A DNA stretch of 64,000 nucleotides from Chondromyces crocatus (GCF_001189295.1 NZ_CP012159.1:682001-746000); one strand, 5' to 3'; positions 8,876-22,050 are shown, counted from the stretch's first letter. Translations and numbers: made by a program. The notes: generated by a model not told the origin, from the letters alone.

Positions 8876-9901
8876 TCAGACCCGGATGGGCACGCCGTGA
8901 TCGCGCTCGTCGGTCAAGATCTCGAACGCGGCGCGCCGGTCCGCGCGGAGCGTCTCGACGGAGACCACATGACCTGCCCGCTTGCGGCGCACCGTCAGCT
9001 CGCACGAGCCGATCTTCGTGTTCAAGCAGTGCTTGTCGCCCCCGGGCGGGTTCTCGTAGCGAAGCCCCACGAAGTCCTCGATCGGCGCGTGGAGCGACCC
9101 CTCCACCGCCACGCGCTCGTCCTCCGCCTGGAACCGCCAGGAGAACCCCTCCACCACCGCCTTCGTCCGGATCAGGTCGCGCACCGAGTTCAGCGCGAAC
9201 TCTTCCCCCTCGTGCCGCAGCACCAGCGGCGTGATTGGCGGCGTCCAGATCGGCCCGAGCTTCAGCCGCGCCGTCGCCACCTCCAGAAACGTCTTCGGTG
9301 CCCCATCGAAGCCCGCCACCTGCCCCCACGCGTACCGATCGGTGTGGCGGGTCCCCCAGTTGTGGTTCTGGCTCCCCACCCACCCGTCGACGGGGATCTC
9401 CTGCTCACCCACCCGGATCGTCCCTCGGTAGACGCAGAGCGGCGCCCCGACCAGGCTCTTCGCCCGCGGCAGCCGCGCCTCGTAGAGCGCCTTCGGCAGC
9501 AGCAAGAGCGGCCTCTCTCCACCCTCCCACGAGAGATCCCAGCCGATCCTCTCCGCACCTGCGCCCGCCGCCCCCGCGAGCTGCCCCGGCGCGAGGCGCG
9601 CATCACCCACCGTCACCGAGAAGCCATCACGCGCGAACCCGCAGCGGCTCGCGAACGGCAGCTCCTCCTTCGCGGCATGATGAGCCCCCGTCTCGCCATC
9701 GAACAGGATCGCCCACAGCTCCCCGCGCGCCAGCTCCGGGTGGTCCGCAGGACTGAACAGCGTGTAGCGCACCCAGAACGCCAGCGGACGCGTGGGGTGG
9801 TTGGCCCGCTGGAAGAAGCTCTCGTAAAACCCCTCCCGCTGCCCGTCGTAACGAGCGTGATTCACCCTCTCCACGAGCACCCCCGACGCCTGCGATCCCA
9901 T
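8876..9901 (-). CDS. AttH/CrtC-like (lipocalin-type) protein, uncertain
   Basis: 341 residues from the ATG at 9901. Blocks such as RPLAFWVRYTLFSP, GELWAILFDGETGAH, DGWVGSQNHNWGTRHTDRYA and WGQVAGFDG resemble the AttH / hydroxyneurosporene-synthase / tocopherol-cyclase-like beta-barrel families, in which an H-N/xWG motif recurs. I am not certain of the family. No signal peptide or membrane segment is seen. The same frame opens further upstream to 10147, but that would overlap the end of the histidine kinase gene and codes for implausible Arg/Trp-rich sequence, so the ATG at 9901 is preferred. The 112-bp gap to the kinase stop makes co-transcription possible. Biochemical role unknown. Confidence 0.6.
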   Translation of the reverse strand: MGSQASGVLVERVNHARYDGQREGFYESFFQRANHPTRPLAFWVRYTLFSPADHPELARGELWAILFDGETGAHHAAKEELPFASRCGFARDGFSVTVGDARLAPGQLAGAAGAGAERIGWDLSWEGGERPLLLLPKALYEARLPRAKSLVGAPLCVYRGTIRVGEQEIPVDGWVGSQNHNWGTRHTDRYAWGQVAGFDGAPKTFLEVATARLKLGPIWTPPITPLVLRHEGEEFALNSVRDLIRTKAVVEGFSWRFQAEDERVAVEGSLHAPIEDFVGLRYENPPGGDKHCLNTKIGSCELTVRRKRAGHVVSVETLRADRRAAFEILTDERDHGVPIRV

Positions 9902-10013
9902 GACCTGCACTCTAGCAAGCCAGCGCCACGAGCCAGCATAAGCCAGCCCCACGAGCCAGCGCCCGACGACCTGCTTCCGACCGTCTGCCCCTCGCCCGCA
10001 CGCCCCCGGCGCG

Positions 10014-12284
10014 TCAGCTCGAAGCCCGCTCGCTCTGGCGCAAGAGATCCGCGATGGCCCTCTCCAGGTCACCCAGCGCGATGGGCTTGGCGATCTTCGG
10101 GTTCGGTACCCGCTCCACGAACTCCCGCGCGCGCGCCGTGAACGCACCGCCGGACATGAACGCCATCCTCGGACGGAGCGCCGGATAGCGCTCGCCCACG
10201 GCGTCGTACAGATCCATCCCGCTCATCTGCGGCATCAACAGATCGCAGATGATCGCGTCCACCTTCCCCTCGCGCGCCCCCAAGATCTCGAGCGCGGCCT
10301 CCCCGCTCGACGCGATCAGCACCTCGTGCTGCCCTTCGAACGCCCGCGCAAAGGCGCTCAGCAACATCGGCTCGTCGTCCACGAAGAGCACCGTCGAGCT
10401 CCGCGGCGGAGGCGGTGCCTGAGAGGGCGGGCGCGCCATGGGAATCTCCTCGGGGCCGAGCCCCATGAGCCGGATGGTAAAGCATGTTCCCACCTCCGGG
10501 GTGCTCGTCGCGACCATCGACCCACGCTGTTCTTCGAGGATCTTCCGCGACACCCACAGCCCGATTCCGGCCCGCGTGTGCTGCTCCTTGGTCGTGAAGA
10601 AGGGGTCGAAAATGTGCTCCAGGACTTCCGGGGTCATGCCACGCCCGTTGTCCTCGACCTCCACCTCGTGGGATCCCGCCTCGTAGCGCGTCGTTACACG
10701 TACGACGTTCTCGTCACGCGGCCGCGGAGGCATCGCCTGGGCCGCGTTGAGGAACAGATTCACGAAGACCTGCGAGAGCTTGCCCGGGTAGCCGATGAGC
10801 GGAGGCATGTCGCCGTACGACCGCTCGATCCGGCAAAGCTGGCTGAGCTGCGGCCCGGTCATCCGCAGCGCCAGCTCGATCACGTCGACCAGGTCCATCC
10901 GCTCTGGACGCCGCTCGTTGCTGCTGGAGAACACGTTCAGGTCGGTCACGATGTCGCGCATGCGCTCGACCCCGGCCAGTGCCTCGTGACACGCCGTGTC
11001 GATCGACTCGATGGCGCGGAGCAGCTCCATGTCGAAGTCGAGACGCCGGCCCACCCCGAGCAAGCGCACCGACGCGCCCCGGATCTGCTCCAGGTTCGCC
11101 ATCACCCACGCCATCGGGTTGTTCAGCTCGTGGGCGACGCTCGCCGCCACCTGACCGATCGACGCGAGCTTCTCACCGAGCAGGATCTGCGCGCGACGCG
11201 CCACCTCCTCGGTCACGTCGCGCATCACCACGAGGAGCGCCTCGCCTCCGGAGAGGGGTGAGAACGCGAACGACATCATGCGCATCGCGCCGTCCCGCGC
11301 CGGGCAGCGGACCGACAGCTCTTGACGTGGGACCCCCCCCACCGCCGCCGTGATCGCGTCGCGCACGGTGGGTGCGTCGGCGGGGGTCGCCATCTCCTCC
11401 AGCGGGCGACCCAGCCACGCCTCCGCGGGCTGCCCGAGCAAGGGCTCGATCCGGTTGTTGATCTGGGTCAGCCGCCCGCCGCGATCGAGGGTGGCGATCA
11501 CGTCCGTCGCCAGCTCGAAGATCTCCCGGTAGCGCTCCTCGGACGCGAGCAACGCCCGGCGCGTGTACGCCTCCGCGAAGTGGTGCTCGAACTGCAAGAG
11601 CAGCTCGTCGGCCGCGAGCAGCACGTCGAGCGCCGGCGGCAGCGGCTCGTCGTGCGGCTCGACGTGCATCGTGTCGAGCACCCCGGCCACCGCCGCGCGG
11701 AACTGCGAGGCCGCGAGCAGCGGGCTGCCCACCGCCGTGCCGTCCGCGAGCCGCTGCTCCACCAGCTCGGTCACCAGCTCTTCCAGGAGCTGCTCGCCGC
11801 CCGTCTCCAGGATGTCGGTGAACGCCCCCAGGCAGGCGAGGATGGTGTCCATCACCTCCGTCATGGGCCGATCCGCGAAGCGCGTGCGCCCAGGCGGCAG
11901 CGCCAGCACGTTCTCCAGCCAGTCGTTCAGCAGCTCCTGACGATGACGCTTGCAGATGGTGAGCAGCCAGCCCCGCGCGAGCGCCCGCGACTTCTCGTCC
12001 CGCGAGATCCCCCCGCGGGGCAGCGCTTCCGGGCTGGCGTTCCGCGACGCCAGCCGCGAGGACGACACCGGGCTCATGCTGGTCCGCGCCTCCGACGACA
12101 CCGGTGCCATGCTCGCCCGCGCCTCCGACGACACCGGCGCCATGCTCGCCCGCGCCTCCGACGACACCGGCGCCATGCTCGCCCGCGCCTCCGACGACGC
12201 GTCGGAACCTTCCCATTCTCCCGAGCCTGACCGCGGCGAAGCCTCCGGTGCCGTCTCGCCGTCGCTGCCCTGCTCCGGGTCCAT
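10014..12284 (-). CDS. Hybrid sensor histidine kinase with PAS and receiver domains
   Basis: 756 residues. The N-terminus (~30-80) consists of Ser/Ala/Met repeats. An unknown helical region (~105-240) precedes a PAS domain (~245-360; YREIFELATDVIATLDRGGR). The phosphoacceptor segment is ASVAHELNNPMAWVMANL (His ~385). The ATPase has N and G boxes (NLFLNAAQAMP, VEDNGRGMTPEVLEHIFDPF, GIGLWVSRKI). The C-terminal receiver has FVDDEP, the phosphoacceptor region IICDLLMPQMSG and the lysine in KIAKPI. No membrane segment is visible, so it is a soluble sensor. The ATG at 12284 begins 2 bp after the serS stop; a GTG at 12311 overlapping serS is an alternative. Probably expressed with serS. Confidence 0.92.
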   Translation of the reverse strand: MDPEQGSDGETAPEASPRSGSGEWEGSDASSEARASMAPVSSEARASMAPVSSEARASMAPVSSEARTSMSPVSSSRLASRNASPEALPRGGISRDEKSRALARGWLLTICKRHRQELLNDWLENVLALPPGRTRFADRPMTEVMDTILACLGAFTDILETGGEQLLEELVTELVEQRLADGTAVGSPLLAASQFRAAVAGVLDTMHVEPHDEPLPPALDVLLAADELLLQFEHHFAEAYTRRALLASEERYREIFELATDVIATLDRGGRLTQINNRIEPLLGQPAEAWLGRPLEEMATPADAPTVRDAITAAVGGVPRQELSVRCPARDGAMRMMSFAFSPLSGGEALLVVMRDVTEEVARRAQILLGEKLASIGQVAASVAHELNNPMAWVMANLEQIRGASVRLLGVGRRLDFDMELLRAIESIDTACHEALAGVERMRDIVTDLNVFSSSNERRPERMDLVDVIELALRMTGPQLSQLCRIERSYGDMPPLIGYPGKLSQVFVNLFLNAAQAMPPRPRDENVVRVTTRYEAGSHEVEVEDNGRGMTPEVLEHIFDPFFTTKEQHTRAGIGLWVSRKILEEQRGSMVATSTPEVGTCFTIRLMGLGPEEIPMARPPSQAPPPPRSSTVLFVDDEPMLLSAFARAFEGQHEVLIASSGEAALEILGAREGKVDAIICDLLMPQMSGMDLYDAVGERYPALRPRMAFMSGGAFTARAREFVERVPNPKIAKPIALGDLERAIADLLRQSERASS
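12061..12192. repeat. Four 33-bp tandem repeats inside the kinase gene
   Basis: Four in-frame 33-bp units (12061-12093, 12094-12126, 12127-12159, 12160-12192) encode the kinase repeat SSEARASMAPV, with the last protein copy diverged to SSEARTSMSPV. The middle units are almost identical, which points to recent expansion by slippage or recombination. Confidence 0.9.
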
Positions 12285-12286
12285 CC

Positions 12287-16379
<4,093 letters not shown>

Positions 16380-16483
16380 GCGCGGCCTCCGTGGAGCCTT
16401 GTGCGGCGAAACCCAAACGGGCCCTGCTCTTCCCGAGCGAACGGCGCTTTTGTAGGGGCATCCGCCTCGCTAGGCTAGGGAAT

Positions 16484-17443
16484 ATGTGTGCGCGTTATAC
16501 CCTCACTGTCCCGGATTTCGGCGCGCTCGCCCAGGCTCTCCTGGTTCCGCTCGATGATGAAATTGGATCTCATTATCGACCTCACTTCAACATCGCTCCG
16601 GGAACCACCCAGCTCATCCTTCACCTGGCCCCCCCGGATCGGGATGAAAACGCGGAAGAAGCCGTGGTCTCTGGCCGGACGCGGGGTGCTGGACCGCGCG
16701 CGCAGGCACCTCGCTCCGGGCGAGCGGGGGGCGCCTCGGCGGCAGGGGGCCGCGTCCTGGTCGAAGCGAACTGGGGGCTGCTCAACCGCTGGGTGAAGGA
16801 TCCGGCCGAGGCCCGGCGCCACGTGAACGCGCGCGCGGAGGGGGTGCGTGAGAAGCCGTCGTTCCGTGAGGCGTTCGCGCGGCGGCGCTGCGTGATCCCG
16901 GCCGACGGGTTCTACGAGTGGACGGGGCCGAAGGGGGCGCGGCAGCCGGTGTGGTTCCACCCGCAGCGCGGCGGTCTGCTCCACCTGGCCGGGCTGCACG
17001 AGACCTGGCACGACCCGACCACGGGCGAGGGGTTCAGGACGTTCGTCATCCTGACCACGGCCGCCAACGATGTGGTCGCGCCTCTGCACGATCGGATGCC
17101 GGTGCTCCTGGCGCCCGAGGACGTCGATGCGTGGCTCGACGTGGAGGGGAGCAACCTGGACGAGGTGGAGGCGCTGATGCGTCCGGCGCCGGCGAAGGTG
17201 CTGGCGCTGCGTCCGGTGTCACGGCGGGTGAACACGACGCGCGAGGACGATCCCGGCTTGCTCGACGCCGTGGAGGAGGAGGCGGAGGCGCCGCGCGAGG
17301 CGTCACCCGCCCGGAGCGCCGCGGGGACGCACGGGGCGCCGGCAGGGCGAGGCGGAGCCGTGAAGGGGAGGGGGAAGAAGCACGCCGTGGATGACGGGCA
17401 GCTCGCGCTGCCGCTGTTCGGGGAGAAGCCCGGACGCGGCTGA
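16484..17443 (+). CDS. SRAP/YedK-type abasic-site DNA-protein crosslink protein
   Basis: 319 residues starting Met-Cys-Ala-Arg-Tyr. Cys2, exposed after Met removal, is the residue that crosslinks to abasic sites in single-stranded DNA. The other active-site residues are present in VNARAEGV (Asn, Glu), DGFYEWTGPKG (Glu) and LHDRMPVLLAPED (His). Compared with E. coli YedK (222 residues) there is an Ala/Gly/Arg-rich insertion of about 35 residues around 55-90, just before the conserved WGLLNRW, and a basic C-terminal tail of about 60 residues. The start is fixed by the need for Cys at position 2. Divergent from acnA. Confidence 0.93.
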   Translation: MCARYTLTVPDFGALAQALLVPLDDEIGSHYRPHFNIAPGTTQLILHLAPPDRDENAEEAVVSGRTRGAGPRAQAPRSGRAGGASAAGGRVLVEANWGLLNRWVKDPAEARRHVNARAEGVREKPSFREAFARRRCVIPADGFYEWTGPKGARQPVWFHPQRGGLLHLAGLHETWHDPTTGEGFRTFVILTTAANDVVAPLHDRMPVLLAPEDVDAWLDVEGSNLDEVEALMRPAPAKVLALRPVSRRVNTTREDDPGLLDAVEEEAEAPREASPARSAAGTHGAPAGRGGAVKGRGKKHAVDDGQLALPLFGEKPGRG

Positions 17444-17608
17444 CGCACGAAGCCGTGCCATGGCCTCTGTGGGGTCATGGCCGCGCGGCACGATCTCCTC
17501 GCCCGCGGGCACGCTTTCCGGCTTCCCGAGGTCATCGCCTTCGGCGAGCATCGCCGCTGCCGCTCTGCGCCGCTGTTCCTTTTCCGCAGAGCAGGCGAAA
17601 GGAGCCGC

Positions 17609-18436
17609 ATGGCCACCACGGATCTCTCCTCGCTGTTCAGCCTCTACGAATTATCGACGGGCCGACGCCTCTTCGCCCTCGCCCAGGTGGTGAAAGCCGC
17701 CGACGGACTGGGGCTTCCACCCATCGCCACGCATGCGCGCGCCGCCCTCGCGCACGACACCCTCACCCGCACCCTCGACACCCGCTGGGCCGCACGCGCG
17801 CAGCCGCCTCCGCTCGACGCGGTGCTCAAGCCCATCGACGCGAAGCTCGATCGCACCCTCAGCTCGCTGCGCGACGCGGCACGCGCGCAGGCCGAGGTAG
17901 CGACGCCCGCCGACGGACTCGCCGCCAAGGTGGAGACGTTCCTGCGCGAGGTGTTTCCGATCGGCGTCGGTGCGATCACCTCGCTGGTCTACGTCGAGGA
18001 GCTGTCGCAGGTGGATCGCATCCTCGACAAGGTGCGCGGCCCGAACGCGCCGCTCGCCGATCTCGTCACCGAGATCGGCCTCACCCGGCACGTGGAGCGG
18101 CTCGCTGAGCTGGCGGAGCAGTACAGGAAGGCGCTGGAGGTGCCGAAGAACGATCTGACCTGGGGCGAGGTGCGGGCCGCCCGAGCGCGCGGTCAGAACC
18201 TGCTTTTGGAGACGGTGGCGCTGATCATCGCCTACACCGCTGGCGACACGCCCGAGCGCGCGACGGCCCGCGCGACGCTCCTCGCGCCGATCCTGGTGCA
18301 GAACGAGGCGGTGCGGCAGTACCTGCGCGCACGCCGTCGGGTGGAGGACGTGGACCCGGTGACCGGCGAGCTGGATCTCACCGCGCCGCCCTCGGGCCCT
18401 GACGCCGAAGCCCTGTTCGCCCCGCACGCGGGCTGA
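17609..18436 (+). CDS. Unrecognised protein, 275 residues
   Basis: The start ATG at 17609 has a good AAAGGAG site nine bases before it; the frame opens earlier but the upstream part is Arg/Ser-rich and lacks such a site. The protein is soluble, helical and Ala/Arg/Glu-rich with no signal peptide. Recognisable stretches are SSLFSLYELSTGRRLFALAQ, FLREVFPIGVGAITSLVYVE and LLLETVALIIAYTAGDTPE. I recognise no family. It follows the SRAP gene on the same strand with a 165-bp gap, but nothing ties the two functions together. A role cannot be stated. Confidence 0.7.
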   Translation: MATTDLSSLFSLYELSTGRRLFALAQVVKAADGLGLPPIATHARAALAHDTLTRTLDTRWAARAQPPPLDAVLKPIDAKLDRTLSSLRDAARAQAEVATPADGLAAKVETFLREVFPIGVGAITSLVYVEELSQVDRILDKVRGPNAPLADLVTEIGLTRHVERLAELAEQYRKALEVPKNDLTWGEVRAARARGQNLLLETVALIIAYTAGDTPERATARATLLAPILVQNEAVRQYLRARRRVEDVDPVTGELDLTAPPSGPDAEALFAPHAG

Positions 18437-18530
18437 TCGTCCCCGGGCCGAGCCCCCTCCTCCAGGCGAACTCTCTTCCTCACCGAGCCCCCCGGCGGCC
18501 TCGCCCGTCGGGTTCCCGTCCCTCCTCCAC

Positions 18531-18676
18531 CCCCCGTCGAACCCCCTCGACGACCCGTCGCCCCACCCGACCCCCCGTCGAACCCCCCCTCGTCGACCCG
18601 TCGCCCCACCCGACCCCCCGTCGAACCCCCCTCGTCGACCCATCACCCCACCCGACCCCCCGTCGAACCCCCCTCG
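18531..18676. repeat. C-rich tandem repeat, ~42-bp unit, about 3.5 copies
   Basis: The 601-bp gap between the unrecognised gene and the sulfatase-like gene is extremely C-rich on the plus strand. Within it, GTCGAAC recurs at 18536, 18577, 18620 and 18662, marking units of 41-43 bp built from runs of C interrupted by GTCGA and GTCGCC. The strand asymmetry continues to about 18910. On the minus strand the region is open and would encode a Gly/Arg-rich repeat. I regard it as non-coding. Nothing else was recognised in 18437-19037. Confidence 0.75.
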
Positions 18677-19037
18677 CCACCCTCCCACCCCTCCTTTTTT
18701 CCACAGCAGCCCCCCCTCGCCGACCCCTGCGGCCTCCTGTTCCGCCCATCCGACCCCCCTCGCCGACCCCCGAGGCCTCCCACCCAGCCCCCCGCACCCT
18801 CCCCCCTCCACCCCTGCCCCCTCGCGCCTCGCCACCCCCACCTCACCCCCTCGCCCCCCGACCCCTCTCCTCCGGTCCCCTGCACTCCCCCCGCCCAACC
18901 CCGCTCACCTCGCCCCGCACCACCCGGACCTGCCCCCCCGATCCCCGCTGGGGTCGCTCCCTGCCCGACCCCCTGCGCCCCCACCCGAGGCCGTTCCTGA
19001 TCGACCTGACCGCCCGCGGTGGTAGTAGACCGTCCGC

Positions 19038-21425
19038 GTGCGAGCCGGAGCCACATCCAGACCCCACCTCCTGGCCTCGCTGGCGACGTCCGCCCTCGCG
19101 ACGCTCGCCCTCACCCTCTCCGGCTGCCGCGGCTGCGACGCCGCCCCCCGAGAGCTGCCCGCGAGCGCCGCCACCGCCTCGGCCGAGGTCCCGCCCCCCG
19201 AAGCCCCGCGCGCCCAGGAGCTGATCCAGCTCGCCGACGAACTCCCTGGCTGCGACGTCGAGCACCGCGGCCTCCTCTTCGACTGGTCGGCGCTCAACCT
19301 CCCCGGACGCATGACCTGGGGCGGATCCCCGACCGAGGCCAAGCCCCACCCCTTCGAGGACCAGCCCCGCTCCGCCTTCCTCCAGGCGCCGCTCCACTCC
19401 GGCGTCCTCGCCGTGGAGCACGCCGGATCGACCTGGGCCCGCATCTCCGAGCGCCAGATCAAGATCACCTTCGTCCTGCCCGAGGCGAGCCCGGTCTTCG
19501 TCTCCATGCGCGTCATCGGCCTCGCCTCCCGCGTCGCCACGATCAGCCTGGACGACTTCGTGCTGGGCACCGTGCGCCTGCAGCGCGACCAGATCCGCAT
19601 CGCATCCACCAACACCACCACGCTGCCCCTCGATCGCGGCCTGCACACGGTCACCGTCCGCTTCTCGGGCCGCAGCGTGGACAAGCAGGCCTTTGCCGAC
19701 GTCGACTGGATCCGCGTCGGCACGCCGGACGAGCTGCCCTCGGCGTACGGCGCACCGACGCGCCGCGATCTCATCGCCGCGGGCGCGGCGCTCGGCGGGG
19801 TGCCGCACCGGTCGATCTCGCTCCGCGCGCCAGGCGCCGTGCGCTGCCCGGTGCGGCCCGCGCGCACCACCCGCCTGCGCGCCTCGGTGGGCATGCTCGG
19901 CCCCGGCGAAGGCGACGCCGACATCCGGGTGATCGAGGACGGCAAGGAGCCGATCCTCCTGCATCAGCTCCACGTCACCGGGACCGACAAGGCGACGTGG
20001 ACCGAGGTGGACATCCCCCTCGATCCCTTCGCCGGCCGGGTGGTCTCGCTGGAGCTGCGCGCCGTCCGGAGCACGCGCGGCGGCCGCATCCTGTTCGGCG
20101 ACGCGGCGCTCATCGGGCCGCCCGAGCCGCCGCCGACGGTCCCGCGCGCGCGGGCGGTGGTGGTCGTGGCGCTGAACGGCGTGGAGCGTCAGGATCTGCC
20201 ACCGTGGAGCGGGCGCGCCGATCCTCGCTTGCCGACGCTCTCCGAGCTGGGGTCGACGGCGGCCACCTTCGATCGGCACCGGGCGCCGAGCACGATCACC
20301 GCCTCGGTGATCGGGTCGCTGCTCACCGGGGTGCCACCGCAAGCCCATGCGCTCGTCGACCTGGGCTCGCGCCTCTCGGAGCGGATGACCACCCTCAACG
20401 CGGTGGCGCGGGACAGCAGCATCCGCACCGCGATGTTCACCGGCGTGCCCATGAGCTTCGGCGCCTTCGGGTTCGGTTCCGCCTGGGGCACGTTCTTCGA
20501 GCACCCGCCCGCGAGCGGCGACGCGGCGACGACGCCGATCGATCGTGCCACGGCCTGGGTGACGGACGTCGCGCGCGAGAACAAGAGCGTGCGGCTCTTC
20601 GCGTTCATCCACGCCCGCGGGGGGCACCCGCCGTGGCAGGTGAGCGCGAAGGAGCTCGGCGCGCTCAAGCCCGTCGACTATGCCGGGCCGATCGAGCCGC
20701 GCCGCGCCGGGCAGGTGATGGCCCGGGTCCGCGCGAGCCGGCGGCGCAACAAGGCGCTCGGCCCGAACGACCACGACAGGATCCGCGACCTGAGCGCCAT
20801 CGCCCTCGGAGAGCAAGACCGGGCCGTGGGTGCGCTGATCGGCGCCTTGAAGAGCGCCGGGCTCTGGGACGAGACGCTGTTCATCGTGACCGGTGACGTC
20901 TCGAGCGGGCCTTCGAGCGAGGCGCTGTTCGGCGATGCCGTGGACCTCGCGGAGGCCCCGCTGACGCTGCCGCTCTACGTGCACTTCCCGGACGATCTGT
21001 ATGGAGGGCGGCGGGTCGGGGCCCCCACCGAGGTGGTCGACATCTTCTCCACGGCGTTCTCGGCGCTGGGGCTGGGCGCCATGCCCGGGCGGCGGGTGTA
21101 CGGCCGGGATCTGACCTCGGTGGCGTCGGGTCTGGAGGGCGTGGGGCGCGATCCTCAGGTGGCCGTGCTCGGCGAGCGTTACTCCAGCCGGTGGGGCGAC
21201 TTGGTCCTCTACGGTCGCTTCGGCTCGGCCCCGTTCCTGTGCGACCTGTCGCTGGATCCGACCTGCGCGTTCAACCGGCGCGACATGATGCCGCTCGCCG
21301 CGATGATGCTGTTCCGCAAGACGCTCGCCTTCGATACGAGCGCCCGCGCCTCGGCGCCGCAGCGCGAGCCAGCGACGGTCGACGCCGATACGTCCGCGCA
21401 GCTCAGCGTGTGGGGCGCGCCCTAG
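19038..21425 (+). CDS. Sulfatase-like lipoprotein lacking metal ligands
   Basis: 795 residues. The signal peptide ends in the lipobox LSGC (Cys30). Residues ~60-360 look like beta-sandwich domains (RMTWGGSPTEAKPHPFEDQP; HTVTVRFSGRSVDKQAFADV). Residues ~370-740 follow the alkaline phosphatase/sulfatase layout: VVVVALNGVE, APSTITASVIGSLLTGVPPQ, EQDRAVGALIGALKSAGLWD, ETLFIVTGDVSSGPSSEALF. In true sulfatases the first block carries Asp metal ligands, the second a Cys/Ser that becomes formylglycine, and the last reads SDHG. Here Asp is lost from the first, Ser-Thr stands at the second and GDVS replaces SDHG. The protein therefore probably does not hydrolyse sulfate esters. Start is GTG at 19038. 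Function unknown. Confidence 0.75.
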   Translation: MRAGATSRPHLLASLATSALATLALTLSGCRGCDAAPRELPASAATASAEVPPPEAPRAQELIQLADELPGCDVEHRGLLFDWSALNLPGRMTWGGSPTEAKPHPFEDQPRSAFLQAPLHSGVLAVEHAGSTWARISERQIKITFVLPEASPVFVSMRVIGLASRVATISLDDFVLGTVRLQRDQIRIASTNTTTLPLDRGLHTVTVRFSGRSVDKQAFADVDWIRVGTPDELPSAYGAPTRRDLIAAGAALGGVPHRSISLRAPGAVRCPVRPARTTRLRASVGMLGPGEGDADIRVIEDGKEPILLHQLHVTGTDKATWTEVDIPLDPFAGRVVSLELRAVRSTRGGRILFGDAALIGPPEPPPTVPRARAVVVVALNGVERQDLPPWSGRADPRLPTLSELGSTAATFDRHRAPSTITASVIGSLLTGVPPQAHALVDLGSRLSERMTTLNAVARDSSIRTAMFTGVPMSFGAFGFGSAWGTFFEHPPASGDAATTPIDRATAWVTDVARENKSVRLFAFIHARGGHPPWQVSAKELGALKPVDYAGPIEPRRAGQVMARVRASRRRNKALGPNDHDRIRDLSAIALGEQDRAVGALIGALKSAGLWDETLFIVTGDVSSGPSSEALFGDAVDLAEAPLTLPLYVHFPDDLYGGRRVGAPTEVVDIFSTAFSALGLGAMPGRRVYGRDLTSVASGLEGVGRDPQVAVLGERYSSRWGDLVLYGRFGSAPFLCDLSLDPTCAFNRRDMMPLAAMMLFRKTLAFDTSARASAPQREPATVDADTSAQLSVWGAP

Positions 21426-21442
21426 GACGGCGTACCCTGGGT

Positions 21443-21462
21443 CAGGGGTCTGTCGACCCCTG
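21443..21462 (+). terminator. Hairpin after the sulfatase-like gene
   Basis: CAGGGGTC (21443-21450), loop TGTC, GACCCCTG (21455-21462) form a perfect 8-bp stem 18 bp past the stop. A second hairpin (GTTCC/GGAAC, 21486-21500) follows. There is no U-run. Confidence 0.55.
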
Positions 21463-21486
21463 CGCTCCCGAGGGTCGCTACCCCTG
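21457..21486 (-). repeat. Interspersed repeat, third copy (inverted)
   Basis: Read on the minus strand, this 30-bp segment contains AGCGACCCTCGGGAGCGCAG and matches the two tandem copies at 23381-23456 beyond the hemerythrin gene, in inverted orientation. The only differences in the core are at two or three positions. It overlaps the hairpin above. Confidence 0.7.
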
Positions 21487-21500
21487 TTCCTTCGTGGAAC

Positions 21501-22050
21501 GCAGGGCCGCGCAAGGCCGTGCGGTCGCGCCTCGACGAGGGACGGGTGGCGCGCGTCCTGAAAGAGCGCTCCTCGCGCCACCCGGCGCCCATGCCGCGCG
21601 TTCTCACACGCCCACCGCGCATCCTGCCACCGCGCCTACCTCCACCGCCTCCCTCCCTCGCGCTGCAGATCCAGGCCCGAAAGAAGCCACGCCAGGCGAA
21701 CCCGCTCGCCGCCACGCGATGCCGCGCATCGCCGCCACGCTGGGCGATCCGCGAGGTCGCCCCCGGCTCACGGCGCGTTGCTGCGCAGCGCCACGCACTG
21801 CGGCGTGGGTGGTCTCTCGTCAGCGCGGGTGGGTAGCTTTGCGCGGAGGCGCTCCGTTTTGCCGTCCCGATCGTGGGTGACGTGAGGTGCCCATCCTCGG
21901 CGCGAGGTGCGCCGCACGCCGCGCCGTGCGCGCTGCGCTCGCTCCGCTGCGTGCATCGCTTGGCATGCTTCGCGCACACGCAGCCCTCCGCGAAATGCAG
22001 CGCAGGCGCCTGAGGAAGCGCGCCGCGCCGAACCTGAAGCAGGAGCCGTC
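21501..22050. other. Intergenic region without recognised gene
   Basis: About 550 bp upstream of the hemerythrin gene. Frames here are Arg/Pro/Ser-rich without recognisable motifs or ribosome-binding sites. It must hold the promoter of the hemerythrin gene; I could not pick out convincing -35/-10 elements. Confidence 0.5.

Noticed and set aside
16815-16826. Other CACGTG hexamers (e.g. here, 22364, 23321, 48297) as parS sites
   Set aside because: Flanking bases do not form the GTTTCACGTGAAAC palindrome.
18697-18705. TTTTCCACA, an 8/9 DnaA-box match
   Set aside because: Isolated, far from dnaN, in a low-complexity tract; a single box does not make an origin.
17651-18898. 415-codon Gly/Arg-rich minus-strand frame across the C-rich repeat
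   Set aside because: Half of it is antisense to the unrecognised 275-residue protein gene, and the Gly-rich part simply follows the C-rich repeat; no ribosome-binding site seen.
18843-21581. 912-codon minus-strand frame opposite the sulfatase-like gene
   Set aside because: No motifs, Arg/His-rich, antisense to a coherent lipoprotein.
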